Positions 44,114-56,931 of a stretch of DNA of 64,000 bases are shown here, piece after piece. The stretch is from Mimachlamys varia (lineage: Eukaryota > Mollusca > Bivalvia > Pectinida > Pectinidae): the NCBI GenBank assembly GCA_947623455.1, contig OX392536.1, positions 38,569,465 to 38,633,464 of the forward strand, read 5' to 3'. The first letter of the stretch is position 1. The number at the start of each line of letters is the position of its first letter. The position numbers were made by a program, and so were the translations under genes. Below the pieces are notes generated by a model, which ran no database searches, was not told where the DNA came from, and was given only the letters and a program-made list of their open reading frames with translations.

Positions 44114-45217
44114 GCTGCCATTACTGGTTTCGGAAACTAATATAACCATTCACATATTGTAAACAATTCTGGAAACAAACTTTGGTAGAAAAGAAAAAAG
44201 TATCACTATTCTTGGATTATTGACTGAACAAAAATTATATACATGTAATTATATAAAGAAGACCAGTAATCTGTTAACAAATTACGCAGTTTTTTTAGTA
44301 GTTCGAAATATTGTCAAATAAAGCATTGTATAACCAAGCAAAACTAAAGAAATATTGTTCGGTACCAACCTGCAATATGGTTTGGCATCATTGAACTCAA
44401 GTCGGAAGGCATCCCAGGCAGCTATTTTTGGCATCACTTGGAAATCTGTTGGTGGCACAGAGAAATACCTATGTACACACTATTGGACGTAGTTGTGGAA
44501 AATAAGGCTTAATTTCATACATTATTGGGACGCAGACAGACAGTAAGATAAGAAATAAGAAATAAAAAATAATGTGATAATACATATTTTAATGCGCTTT
44601 TTACCCTTTAAGATGATATCCGTTCGTTTTCTAACCAGTATATAAATGAAGGTAATCTAAGTGTTTAGTGGCTGTTGTGTGTGTTCACTACACAAGATCC
44701 TGTATCTGAATAGTGGGAAACAGACCGTCCTGCTTAATGAGAACCATTTTATAGCTAATAAACGCGTCCAATTAAAAGAAACCACTTTAATTTCCTTTTT
44801 GTACATACAAGTGAAAAATGGGACCGTGGTAATGTAACGTTTTTTCTTTGAAATTTCTCCACAAATATATATCTAAACGAGTGTTGTACAACAGACATTA
44901 TTCTTCAGCATACTCAGACCACGTGCTCACTTTATTTTTTCGACCTGTGGTCAGATTATTTATGAACAAATCACCCTCTTGACAAATAGAATCAGTTATT
45001 ACTTACAGGTACGCAGATAAATAAACCTGGCATAAGTGAGAAAAGTCAAGTTTACGTCGAGAAAGTTTCGCCTCCGGGGCCAGGAGACCGATTACTTCGT
45101 TACTACGTTAACAGCAGTTTGTACTGCCTTAGCTACGACGTCTGATAAACTCTGACGTCAAAATACGGATACTCGGATATGTGGCGGTCAATAGACATAC
45201 AATGTACTTACGATGTA
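44114..45217. other. Mostly non-coding; one exon-like minus-strand segment
   Basis: 44370-44468 on the minus strand is bounded by TAG and GTTGGT and reads FSVPPTDFQVMPKIAAWDAF then RLEFNDAKPYC. Composition looks coding, but both splice signals are weak and I recognise no family. It might be an internal exon of an unknown gene. The rest shows nothing. Confidence 0.3.
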
Positions 45218-45676
45218 CTACGGGGCGCCAACTGGGACTTGATCTTTTGTTATAAATCCTGTTATAACAAAATCATTTTTGCTTATAAAAAACATGTTAT
45301 GCGTTCTTAAGAAAGCCTTCATTTTTGTGTAATGACAAATATCTTTTTTGTCAAGTATACGTATACAAATTAGAAAACAAAAGTCAATTCTGTGAAAAAA
45401 TTGAATTTGTACACAAAATGTTGATAACATCGAGATTCTTATGATTGTGTATTCAACATCCGTTTTGATGTGGACAAAATTAAGTTTTGTTTGACACACA
45501 AAATTAGTTTTTGATACAAAAATAAATTTTGGCATATCAAAAGTGACTTTTGTAATCACAGTGATTTGTTATGCATTTTGTCGATATGAACTTATTTTTG
45601 TTGAACGAAATTCACTTTGTCCATACAAAATTGGATCTCGACTACAAAAATACAGTAGTCTCATTTGGCGCCCTAG
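45218..45676. mobile_element. MITE with GGGCGCCAA termini
   Basis: Left GGGCGCCAACTGGGACT at 45223 and right AGTCTCATTTGGCGCCC ending at 45673 are inverted repeats (17-base region, three mismatches). The 430-base interior is a quasi-palindromic run of short AACAAAA/TTTTGTT, GACAAAAT and TTTTGTC words. No transposase. The minus-strand 113-aa frame inside is not a gene. Confidence 0.75.
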
Positions 45677-45693
45677 TATATACTGTCTGAATG

Positions 45694-45795
45694 TGTGACG
45701 GACAACGGACGGACTGCCTGGTTTAGTGACGGACAATAGACAGTTTGCCTGGATATGTGACGGACAAACAAATGGACTGCCCAGATCTGTGACAG
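45694..45795. repeat. Three imperfect ~36-base tandem units
   Basis: GTGACGGACAACGGACGGAC-TGCCTG, then GTGACGGACAATAGACAG-TTTGCCTG, then GTGACGGACAAACAAATGGAC-TGCCCAG. A short diverged array just right of the GGGCGCC MITE. Confidence 0.7.
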
Positions 45796-46340
45796 ATTTT
45801 TAATCAGATACGAATATCGTATAAGTAAAATTTATTTAACAAAGGGCTAAACAAAATCCGAAACATACTGTCTTTTACTTGAAAACTGTTTTATGTATTT
45901 GTATGCGTGAACATTAGTACGCATTCTCGAACTCTCTTATATGTTTTATTTTATTTCACTGATTTTTATACAAAGTAAAAGTCTCCAATACGTTTTAGAA
46001 CTTTTATTAATTTTTATGCAGAAAAAAGCTTCATGTAACATTAAGAACAAATTCAATATCTAAAACAGAAGGAAATGAAAAATAACATTTAAATCCGATC
46101 GCTATCATACCTGAGTGTGTACTCAGACTTGTTACACAGGTATGTGTCATGTGCAGGTGTTACAGATAAGTTATGATTTCATGTTCAGTAATGTTACAGT
46201 CGGCATTTTAAGAGTAAGTTTAATGACCTGCCCACGACAAATAAGCTTGCTCAAGCAACGAGACACGCGCGTGCATGTGTATATCGGATCGTTATCACGC
46301 AGATCCATGAAATGTTTGTCATACCGTTATTTCTTTAAGA
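45796..46340. other. No gene seen
   Basis: The plus-strand frame from 46115 enters the adjacent 28-base array. Its first ~75 codons are non-repetitive but show no recognisable domain. Confidence 0.45.
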
Positions 46341-47345
46341 TTAAGACAAAGATTTGTTTTTCGTCTCTCGGATACAAAGACATATCTTTCATCTCTCTGA
46401 TACAAAGACATGTTTTTCGTCTCTCTGATACAAAGACATGTCTTTTATCTCTCGAATACAAAGACATGTCTTTCGTCTCTCTGATACAAAGACATGTCTT
46501 TCGTCTCTCTGATACAAAGACATGTATTTCATCTCTCGGATACAAAGACATGTATTTCATCTCTCGCATACTAAGACTTGTATTTCGTATCTCGGATAAT
46601 AAGACTTGTCTCTGGTCTCTCGGATACAAAGACATGTCAGTCATCTCTCGGATACAAAGACACGTTTTTCGTCTCTCGGATACAAAGACATATCTTTTAT
46701 CTCTCGGATACAAAGATATGTCTGTCATCTCTCGGATACAAAGATATGTCTGCCATCTCTCGGATACAAAGATATGTCTGTCATCTCTCGGATACAAAGA
46801 TATGTCTGTCATCTCTCGGATACAAAGACATATCTTTCATCTCTTGGATACAAAGATATGTCTGTCATCTCTCGGATAATAAGACATGTATGTCATCTCT
46901 CGGATACAAAGACATGTCTTTCGTCTCTCTGATACAAAGACATGTTTTTCGTTTCTCTGATACAAAGACATGTTTTTCGTCTCTCGGATACAAAGACATA
47001 TCTTTCATCTCTCAGATACAAAGACTTGTCTCTGGTCTCTCTGATACAAAGACATGTCTTTCATCTCTCTGATACAAAGACATGTTTTTCGTCTCTCGGA
47101 TACAAAGACATATCTTTCATCTCTCTGATACAAAGCCATGTTTTTCATCTCTCGGATACAAAGACATGTTTTTCGTCTCTCGGATACAAAGACATATCTT
47201 TCATCTCTCGGATACAAAGATATGTCTTTCATCTCTCGTATAATAAGACCTGTCTCTGGTCTCTCGGATACAAAGACATGTCTTTCGTCTGTCTGAGGCT
47301 AAGGCATCTGTTACATCTCTCTGGGACAAAGACATCTCTGCCATC
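46341..47345. repeat. 1.0 kb minisatellite array, 28-base unit
   Basis: About 35 copies of a unit built from GATACAAAGACATGTC and TTTCGTCTCTCG. Variants: ACATAT, ACATGT, ATATGT; CATCTCTCG/CGTCTCTCT; occasional GGATAATAAGACTTGT. It is open in all three plus-strand frames and in one on the minus strand over long distances. Because 3 x 28 = 84, the implied peptide has a 28-residue period (SLGYKDMSFVS...QRHVFRLSDTK). Coding is unproven. Confidence 0.95.
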
Positions 47346-48300
47346 GATGTCGCTCTAATTTACAATACCAACACAACTATATTAATGAACTAACAGTTTC
47401 ATAAAACAAAATCCGAGAATACATTGTAGATCTCACTATTACGAAATATTTTGTTACAGATGTTTGGTTATGTACTCGACCATAAAGTTGACCAGACTTA
47501 AGATACGAGATTATCAGTCTGATAGCTTGTTATCCTTACAAATAACTACCGATGCCAAAGAGAAGGGGGAAAAATAACTTCCGAATCGCCTTGACTATCT
47601 CAAATTAGCTCAAATTGAATTTCTCGGGAGGACAGCATGGGTTATACAAACATACGGCTACTCCCCCCGGGCTACAGTGACAGGTTCTGTAACCGTATCG
47701 TTTTTCTAGTTTGCTTCACTGCTCTTCTGAAATAAAGTCTTCCGATTTTTAAATTTCTTGCTGTCAGATTTTACTAAAAGCTTGTAATTTTACACTTTGT
47801 TGTCGTAGCCGATTTGCCTCTCGACTTGCTGTTTTTCTGTCGGCTATCTAAAGTAGCATCTTCCAAGACATTCACAGAACGATTAGATTACAAGACAGGA
47901 ACCCTGCTTGAGACCTTGAGAATGTAAGAATGCTCATTCCTTTAAGCTATTTAAATACTATCTTATCGAATTGCATACATCCCTGCCGACGACACTAGTT
48001 TTATTTTGTTTAAAAGCATTTAATTAATTATCAGAAGCCTGGCTGTTTTTGGAGGATCCGGTCTATTTGAAAGATGATAGTCCTAATTTGTACTTATATG
48101 TCACTCAATGCACAAGGATATATACTTCAGATAGATACTGCCTACCGACATGCTGTAAAACAAAGACCTTTCTATCGGTCGTCTTTGCATTACTACCATG
48201 ACTGAATCGGATATCAGACAGAGCCGTACCTTTATTTGATATAGAGCGATATATTAATAAAGTGGTTCAGATCTCAATTTACTTCACAGTTATTGTAACA
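47346..48300. other. No gene seen
   Basis: AT-rich spacer without recognisable features. Confidence 0.5.
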
Positions 48301-48895
48301 TATAACTAGACACAGTGAGGGACTGTTGGTGTCTCCTTGACGAACATCTTTGAAAGTTTGAAACATCAGACAATCAGACATTTTTGTTAACTTTTGCTCT
48401 TTTGGTCAAGGTCACAATGACCTAATGAGAGTATATTGCATATCAATATAATAGTGTCTAACAAGCATGCCAATTTTCATCGCTCTACCATAACAGATGA
48501 CAACAAATATGGCGCGGAACAATTGTGTTTCATAACAAAGTTTAAGACCTTGACCTTTGGTGTATAAACATGAACGTATTATGCGACGGTTAACAATCAT
48601 TCAAAGCTCCATCCATCCACTGACAGGTTATAAAGTAATGAAGCAGAAGCGTTGGGTGGGGGCTTGAAAAAAAAATAATTTGAGACCTCAACCTTTAGTA
48701 GACAAGGTTAAATGAATTGCGCGAAATACCTTCTGAATGTGGTTTACAATCATACAAAGTTCCATCCCTCTACTATGACTTTTGACAAAATTAATGAGCG
48801 GAAACCGAAAGTGTTTCTGACGGACGCACGGACAGAGCCATCACTACAGAGTGCCTGCCACTAGGTGACGGGATACTAATAATCAGTATTTCAAC
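48300..48895. repeat. Dispersed bivalve-type repeat with internal duplication
   Basis: Two diverged internal units: GACCTTGACCTTTGGTGTAT...GGTTAACAATCATTCAAAG...CCATCC near 48540-48615 and GACCTCAACCTTTAGTAGAC...GGTTTACAATCATACAAAG...CCATCC near 48680-48770. Then a GACGGACGCACGGACAGAG tail and GCCACTAGGTGACGGG. The pattern is that of non-autonomous repeats frequent in bivalve genomes (comparison from general knowledge). Confidence 0.5.
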
Positions 48896-49336
48896 AATTA
48901 GTAGATAATGCATCTGCTTCGGTAGAGTTTATATTATATGTTACAAGCGGTAACTGATGGAATATAAACAGTTGAGAATTTTGCTCGCCAAAATCTCTCA
49001 GAGCGCGTGCACACTCGGACAAAAAAACCCGACCTAAATCTACGTGTTACCAAGTTATGTAAGCATTCTTAAATATTATCATATTTAGAAGTTATTATTT
49101 TAACAGAAAAGCCTACTCGACAGAAGTTTGAACGGCGATAAGATTCTATTGATGTTCTGTCGAAAAGACATCCCATAGATCAAAACGTTTGAAGTGTACA
49201 GTTGTCCAGCTGTGTCGCTTGTGTCAAAAGAAATAAACAAATACTTACGTCATTGAAAAATAACATTCATTACCGAGTGATTTGATTATTTAAGGAGGGT
49301 TGTCAGGACGCTGTTAACATATGGTCGAGATGACAT
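48896..49336. other. No gene seen
   Basis: AT-rich spacer before the purine-rich array. Confidence 0.5.
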
Positions 49337-52300
49337 ATCGGGAGTAATATAAGGTTTATATAGGGAGGGGGAGAAATAAGGATTATAGGGAGAGGAGAAA
49401 AACGGGTAATAGGGAGGGGGAGAAACACGGGTAATAGGGAGGGGAGAAATAAGGTTTATAGGGAGGGGAGAAATAAAGGCTATAGTGAGGGGAGAAATAA
49501 GGTTTATAGGGAGGGGGAAATAAGGGTTATAGGGAGGGGGAAATAAGGGTTATAGGAAGGAGAGAAATAAGGGTTATAGGGAGTAGCAGAAATAAGGTTT
49601 ATAGGGAGGGGAGAAATAAGGGTTATAGTGAGGAGAGAAATAAGGTTTAAAGGGAGGGGGAAATAAGGGTTATAGGGAGGGGAAATAAGGGTTATAGGGA
49701 GGGAAGAAATAAGGGTTATAGGGAGGAGGAGAAATAAGGGTTATAGGGAGGGGGAGAAATAAGAGTTATAGGAAGGGAGAAATAAGGGTTATAGAGAGGA
49801 GGAGAGATAAGGGTTATAGTGAGGGGGAGAAAAAGGGGTTATAGGGAGGAGGAAATAAGGGTTATAGGTAGGGGGAAAAAGGGTTATAAGGAGGGGGAGA
49901 AATAAGAGTTATAGGAAGGGAGAAATAAGGGTTATAGAGAGGAGGAGAGATAAGGTTTAAAGGGAGGGGGGAATAAGGGTTATAGGGAGGGGAGAAATAA
50001 GGGTTATAGGGAGGGGGAGAAAAAAGGGTTATAGGGAGGAGGAAATAAGGGTTTTAGGTAGGGGGAAATAAGGGTTATAAGGAGGGGGAGAAATAAGGGT
50101 TATAGTGAGGGGAGAAAAAAGGTTTAAAGGGAGGGGGGAATAAGGGTTAAAGGGAGGGGAGAAATAAGGGTTATAGGGAGGGGGAGAAATAAGGGTTATA
50201 GGGAGGGGGAAATAAGGGTTATAGAGAGGAGGAGAAATAAGGGTTATAGGTAGGGGGAAATAAGGGTGAGAGGGAGGGTAAAATGAGGGTTATAGGGAGG
50301 GTAGAAATACGGGTAATAGGAAGGGGGAGAAATAAGGTTTATAGGGAGGGGGAAATAAGGGTTATAGAGAGGAGGAAAAATAAGGGTTATAGGGAGGGGG
50401 AAATAAGGGTTATAGGGAGGGGGAGAAATAAGGGTTATAGGGAGGAGGAAATAAGGGTTATAGGGAGGGGGAGAAATAAGGGTTATAGGGAGGAGGAAAT
50501 AAGGGTTATAGGGAGGGGGAAATAAGGGTTATAAGGAGGGGGAGAAACAAGGTTTATAGGGAGTGGGAGAAATAAGGTTTATAGGGAGGGGGAAATAAGG
50601 TTAATAGGTAGGGGGAGAAATTAAGAAGGTTTATAGATGGGGGAGAAATAAGGGTTATAGGGAGGGGGAGAAAAAGGTTTATAGGGAGGAGAGAAATATG
50701 GTTTATAGGGAGGGGGAGAAATAACGGTTATAGGGAGGGGGAGAAATAACGGTGATAGGGAGGGGGAGATAAGGTTTACAGGGAGGAGAGAAATAACGGT
50801 TACAGGGAGGGGGAGAAAAAAGATATATAGGGAGGGGAGAAATATAGTTTATAGGGAGGGGGGAGAAAAAAAGTTTATAGAGAGGGGGAAATATACGGTT
50901 TATAGAGAGGGGGAATAAGGTTTATAGGGGGAGGGGAAGTAGGGTTAAAGAGGGGGGAGAAATAAGGATTATAGGGAGGGGCGAAATACGGGTAATAGGG
51001 AGGGGGAAATAAAGGTTATTAAGAAGGGAGAAATAAGGTTTATAGGGAGGGGGAGAAATAACGGTTATAGAAAGAAGAGAAATAAGGATTATAGGGAGAG
51101 GAGAAATAAGGATTATAGGGAGGGGGAGAAATAAGGATTATAGGGAGGGGGAGAAATAAGGATTATAGGGAGGGGGAGGAATAAAGATTATAGGGAGGGG
51201 AGAAATAAGGGTTATAGGGAGGAGAGAAATAAGGGTTATAGGGAGGGGAGAAATAAGGGTTTTAGGGAGGCGGAGAAATAAGGGTTATAGGGAGGAGAGA
51301 AATAACGGTTATAGGGAGGAGAGAAATAAGGATTATAGGGAGGGAGTAATAAGAGTTATAGGGAGGAGAGAAACAAGGGTTATAGAAAGAAGAGAAATAA
51401 GGATTATAGAAAGGGGGAGAAATAAGGGTTTTAGGGAGGGTGAAATAAGGATTATAGGGAGGGGAGAAATAAGGATTATAGGGAGGGGGAGAAATAAGGG
51501 TTTTAGGGAGGGGAGAAATAAGGGTTATAGAAAGAAGAGAAATAAGGATTATAGGGAGGGGGGAAAATACGGATTATAGGGAGGGGGAGAAATAAGGTTA
51601 TAGGGAGGGGGAGAAATAAGGGTTATAGGGAGGGGGAGAAATAAGGGTTATAGGGAGGGGGAGTAATACGGATTATAGGGAGGGGGAATAAGGGTTATTT
51701 AGAAGGGAGAAATAAGGGTTATAGGAAGGGGAGAAATAAGGGTTATAGGGATGGGAGAAATAAGGGTTATAGGAAGGGGAGAAATAAAGGTTATAGGGAG
51801 GGGAGAAATAAGGTTTATAGGGAGGGGGAGAAATAAGGATTATAGGGAGGGGGAGGAATAAAGATTATAGGGAGGGGAGAAATAAGGGTTATAGGGAGGA
51901 GAGAAATAAGGGTTATAGGGAGGGGAGAAATAAGGGTTTTAGGGAGGGGGAGAAATAAGGGTTATAGGGAGGAGAGAAATAACGGTTATAGGGAGGAGAG
52001 AAATAAGGATTATAGGGAGGGAGTAATAAGAGTTATAGGGAGGAGAGAAACAAGGGTTATAGAAAGAAGAGAAATAAGGATTATAGAAAGGGGGAGAAAT
52101 AAGGGTTATAGGGAGGGGGAAATAAGGATTATAGGGAGGGGAGAAATAAGGATTTTAGGGAGGGGGAGAAATAAGGGTTATAGGGAGGGGGAGAAATAAG
52201 GGTTATAGGGAGGGGGAGAAATAAGGGTTATAGGGAGGGGGGTAATACGGATTATAGGGAGGGGGGATAAGGGTTATTTAGAAGGGAGAAATAAGGGTTA

Positions 52301-52518
52301 TAGGAAGGGGAGAAATAAGGGTTATAGGGATGGGAGAAATAAGGGTTATAGGAAGGGGAGAAATAAGGGTTATAGGGAGGGGAGAAATAAGGTTTATAGG
52401 GAGGGGGAAATAAGGTTTATAATGAGGGGGAGAATTAAAGGTTATAGGGAGGGGAGAAATAAGGGTTATAAGGAGGGCAGAAATAAAGTTGATAGAGAGG
52501 GGGAGAAATACGGATTAA
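49337..52518. repeat. 3.2 kb purine-rich minisatellite array, 24-25-base unit
   Basis: About 130 copies of a unit such as GGGTTATAGGGAGGGG followed by AGAAATAA. The plus strand is almost entirely A/G/T, with very few C. Each unit carries several G-runs and a GGGTTATAGGG core. A block near 51170-51820 is duplicated near 51850-52430: GAGGAATAAAGATTATAG at 51176 and 51853 (offset 677), and GGGTTATTTAGAAGGGAG near 51692 and 52271 (offset 579). Some units are indel variants (GTAATAAGAG, GAAAGAAGAG). Frames such as 50283-50525 are not genes. Confidence 0.96.
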
Positions 52519-52790
52519 GCATTAAGCAATTTTTAAATGTCAAAGTCGTGGTTGATAAAAATAACAACATTTTAACGCCAATTTCTCTCGGGGTAATGAC
52601 CGCAAATAATGTTCTGATGTGTGTCACTTCCTTTTACATCTTGGATGTCTGGAAACAGTTGGGGGGGGGGGGGTTCAATTTTGCACTTTCTCTGTTAACT
52701 GAACATATAGAGCTGATGTTATATGGAACACAGACCAATCAAGATTAATTGTTTTAAATGGCAATCCGAAAGCGTCCCCAGCGTTTGTCT
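52519..52790. other. No gene; short G-run
   Basis: Contains GGGGGGGGGG near 52662. The frame running through it starts in the array and is not considered real. Confidence 0.5.
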
Positions 52791-52798
52791 TCAAATAT

Positions 52799-53212
52799 TA
52801 GGGATGGACGATTTTACCGATATACCGGTATACCGCGGTATAAAGTTGTGACTGTACGTACCGTGGTACATTAGTCCTGTACCGGTTTTGGGGGAACTTT
52901 CAATTAACTTATCAAAGAACTATTTGTTACATAGATTAATTGGAATTCCAATATGGTTTAATTATAATTTCCTATAAGTTTGCTGATCAGCTAGGACAGG
53001 CATAGCTTCACTCAAACAATATAAGAGGATAACACAAAGAGACACTTATAACAGGCCTCTTAATTGTTGCTTGGCTTCAGAACTAAAACAGTCAGAGACC
53101 TTTAGCTAGCTGAAACATTCAATCAATGTGGTATACCGTGGTACGTACTGCAGTATTTGCCTAAATACCGTGGTATACCGTGGTACTTTTGGTTTTGCGG
53201 TACCCAGCTCTA
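52799..53212. mobile_element. hAT-like MITE (414 bases)
   Basis: Ends TAGGGATGG and CCCAGCTCTA (complement TAGAGCTGGG), the TAG(G/A)G.TGG termini of hAT elements. Flanked by TCAAATAT (52791-52798) and ACAAATAT (53213-53220), an 8-base target duplication with one mismatch, as expected for hAT. Subterminal regions are rich in ACCGGTATACCG/ TACCGTGGTA words that pair between the ends. No transposase inside. Confidence 0.82.
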
Positions 53213-56200
53213 ACAAATATGTACATAGATGTACAGTATATACATGTACATGTATAAACAATGTGGATTAAAATTTAATGGAGATAACGGCAATGTTTTC
53301 AGTTGCATATTTTTATTTTTATTGGAAAGAGACGAAATGATAACTATTATAACGGGTATCGACGATTTATGCATATTCAGACAGAGAGAAGGTTTCTATT
53401 TACATAAAACAGTAAATACCATTTAATGTGCTGGGTATTTCTAATAGTGTACATTATACTTCAGAGACGAATTGAAATGTAGCGTTTGCAAGGATAAGTT
53501 TATGAGGTTTTTGGTGATTTTTTAATTTAAATGTGTAGATAATAAATAAGCACATCCGCATCTTTATGGAGAAGAATGAGATACGTATTAGCGCAGAAAG
53601 TTATTATACAAATTTAAGAAAGGAGTTTTTCTTTTCAAAGAACATGAATATACGTGTATATGCGTACCTTAAGGGAGAACTGAGAAATGCACCTTCAATG
53701 GCAATGACGATTTTCTGTGCGTTGAAAAATAGGATGTGTGCCTTTAGGGTAAAGTAATGAATGTTTTGGATATGTGAATAAATGTTATATGCACATATAA
53801 GGAAATGTTTTGCGTTTGTATATGTAGATCTTTACAGTATGTGTGTAGCAGACAACGTGTATGCGATTTGTAAGGAGGATACTTGTACATGTATTTATTT
53901 ATAAATGCGTTTTTACGAAAAATAGATGTTTGCTGGTCGACATAAGAATAGAGACATGCGCCTTTAATGAATGTGGAGGCCTTGTGTTTGCTAGAACTCA
54001 TTCAAGTAAGGAGGAGAAAATGTGCCTTTAAAGAGATTTGAAGTATCCTTTACAATATGCGGTTGTCGATATACACGTACAGGGACCAAGCCCAGAATTA
54101 GATCCGATCCCGTGTACTTTGATGCATGTACATAGACATGCACGTGAGATAGCGCAGTCTGATTGGCTTACAGTTATTGGACAGATAAGGCGATTAGCTT
54201 ACCGCCATGGACTGTTTACGGCACGTGCGTAACATATATTTGGACAAGTTATGCTCGTTGACTGGTTTTATAAAGTAAGAATGGATAACCTTTTCGACCC
54301 CAATAAATTAAGGACAAAAACATCAAACCTGCCATTAGTTACGACTTCCGTAGTGAAACACTAAGCTATATATTCACATGTGGCAATACAAAAGCGCCCG
54401 AGCGATTTCTGTTTTTCTCATTAGCGCATGTCCAGAATTTTTTCAGCCATTTATTGTAAACTGTTCCCAAGCACTGTTTTGAGATGTAAATGACATGTTT
54501 TAAATGTTTTTGGTTATTTACAAATATTTTATAGAAACCCGAAGTGGCCCCACGTGAAATGCGTGCTAGGAGACCCAAGTTCGGCAAGGTTATACGTTAT
54601 ACCGGAAACACTTTTATTGTGTCACTAAATCAATTAGTTAATATCTCTCGTCTTCAAGATGCTTTAATTTTGTTTGTAAAAGAAAAACCAACCAGGCGAT
54701 ATAACAGGTCCGGAAAGGTAATCAGTGGCTGATCATGCATATCATCTATTACCAGGCTCTGATAAACTTCATTAATTGTGCTTGTGCAACTTCTGGCATC
54801 GTAGCAGTAAGCGTGAAGGAATGAGCTGTAACTGTAGTCTAAACATGTCAATCAAGAGACCGTGTTCCAAGCTTCTGAGAATGCTAGGTCCACACAGAAC
54901 ACACCCCTTAAGACTACAGAGACTGGGTTTGTTTAAGCAATTATGTAGAAAAAAACGTACGATAAATATTGTCTGTGTGCCCCCTGAGAACGCCGCGGAC
55001 TTATCTCTAGTAATTGGGAGGAAATATACGACAGTCTGCACCTGATACAACGAGTTTTGCGGACCGTTTTACATAGACCTCACCGTCATCCGCTCCGCTC
55101 GTTAGTAAACGAGTTCTCCATCCGTCACTCTTCAACTGGTTATGGGAGGTAATTAAATGAAAGGAGAATACTCGTTGGTGTGGTAGAATCCGTCAGCGCT
55201 GTTTTAAACACACACCTGCTCTAAACTTTCTTTTAAATGCAATTGAAGTGCTTAAATTTTACAGAATTCCAATAGATTCAGCAATAAATCAGTCAACTTT
55301 GTCTGCGTAACTTCAATCGAAAAAAAAGATGTTTTGTTTTTTTGCTGTTGTTTTTACATGGCTCTAACAATGGAATGATATTGCTTTCATCTAAAGTACA
55401 TTTATACAGTTATAGTTTTATTTGCTGTAGCAAATGTGGATTTTTCACATTATTATGACTGATGATGACTTACTGTGATAGTGCGGTACTTGGATATACT
55501 AAACATATATGCTATTTACTATTTAGTGAAAGAGATGTCGCGCCTGTACATCACCATGGTTATTAGTAGATGTGGTGACGTGACTGTGTGCCACATATAT
55601 TGTATTGTACATGTTATCCAGTCCGATCAGTACTAATTAATGTCCACAGAGTACTTTTCAGTGACGTCACAGCCATTTAACGTTCATTTGGCAACGCTTA
55701 ATGTTATGTGTATGTTTTGAGCTTTGATATATAGACGACCAAACCAAATGTAGCTACCATCTATAGAGTTTGGTTGGTTTCCAGTTGGAATCCCGGTCTT
55801 GTCGTACATTTCCTGCACCTGTTAACACCGTTTATCAGTTTTCATCTCATATATGCGCCTCGGTTAATATCGCTGACCTAAGGTTGAAACAACCATGTAT
55901 CGACCTCATCAACATGCGATAATTGCATTGTATGTTTATTGATAATATTGGAGCATGCCAGAAAAATAGCTGTAACCTTCGAGCATACACTTTTTTTTTA
56001 CAAAATGGCATTTGCCTTCTCCAGTTTCATGAACGTTCCTTAAATACAGGAAAGACTTTAACTTAAAACTTTAACTTAAAAATACCCGTCAAAAATCACT
56101 AGAGAAGTTGCAGGGGAATTCTTATTTAGCTAAAGAAATTCCCTTAACTTCTGCAATGCTATCCTATGGAGGTTCTAACGTTAAGGAGTTTCCTTGTGGT

Positions 56201-56931
56201 TTTGTGGAGTTTTTACTTATAGATACATGTATGATCCGATGACTTCTTTAAAGAACACTCATATGGCCTAAAATGTTACTTTCCTTTTCAATGTCGCTGG
56301 GCTTGAAGTTAATTATAATGCATGTGACTAGCAGATGCTAAAATGTCAGGATGGACATAAACACGCAGCAAGGATAGTTTTGGATCATTTCGGAGCTCTA
56401 ATGTCGAATGGCCCGCGAGTGCTATAAATCAGAAAATAAACACAACACATCCTTATACCACCTACATTGAATTTTAATTTCTCAGATTTTGGTGTTGTGT
56501 TTGTCACATGATGGCAAACTTAAACTAAAGACAATTCGATTTAATGACATGATTGTACATGAAGGACGTATAATGGCCAAATTAATATTATAGCAACGGA
56601 AACACAAAGCAGGAAATTCTTCTAGACATAGCAAATTAAACACCTTTACTGGTACATTCTTACTTTAAACATGGTTTTTGACAAATGAATATTCTCATAG
56701 AACGCAACTTGGATTCGTTTGAAAATGTCCACAATTTTATGATTTTCGTAATTATAAATATATAAAGAAATATTGTGTAAAGAACCGGAGCTTGTCAAAA
56801 CTCATTCAGCCTTAAATACCAGAAATGTTTTATAAGATAGAAACTTAGGAAAGTATTGTCCTATTCCAACAAATTAAGATTGCAACTTAATTAAGTGTGT
56901 TTTTAAGTACATTATATTGCTAATATGTCAC
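53213..56931. other. No confident gene
   Basis: AT-rich. The phrase ATGTGCCTTTAA recurs loosely (53690-54040). Overlapping frames at 54772-55050 on both strands lack recognisable motifs. Several T-runs and A-runs. Confidence 0.45.

Noticed and set aside
45218..45559. 113-codon minus-strand frame
   Set aside because: Lies entirely inside the quasi-palindromic MITE; low-complexity Phe/Ile/Lys composition.
49337..52518. Interstitial telomere
   Set aside because: The GGGTTA word occurs only within a longer 24-25-base unit, not as uninterrupted hexamers.
54772..55050. Overlapping ~90-codon frames on both strands
   Set aside because: No recognisable domain, splice context or codon pattern; mutual shadows cannot be separated.
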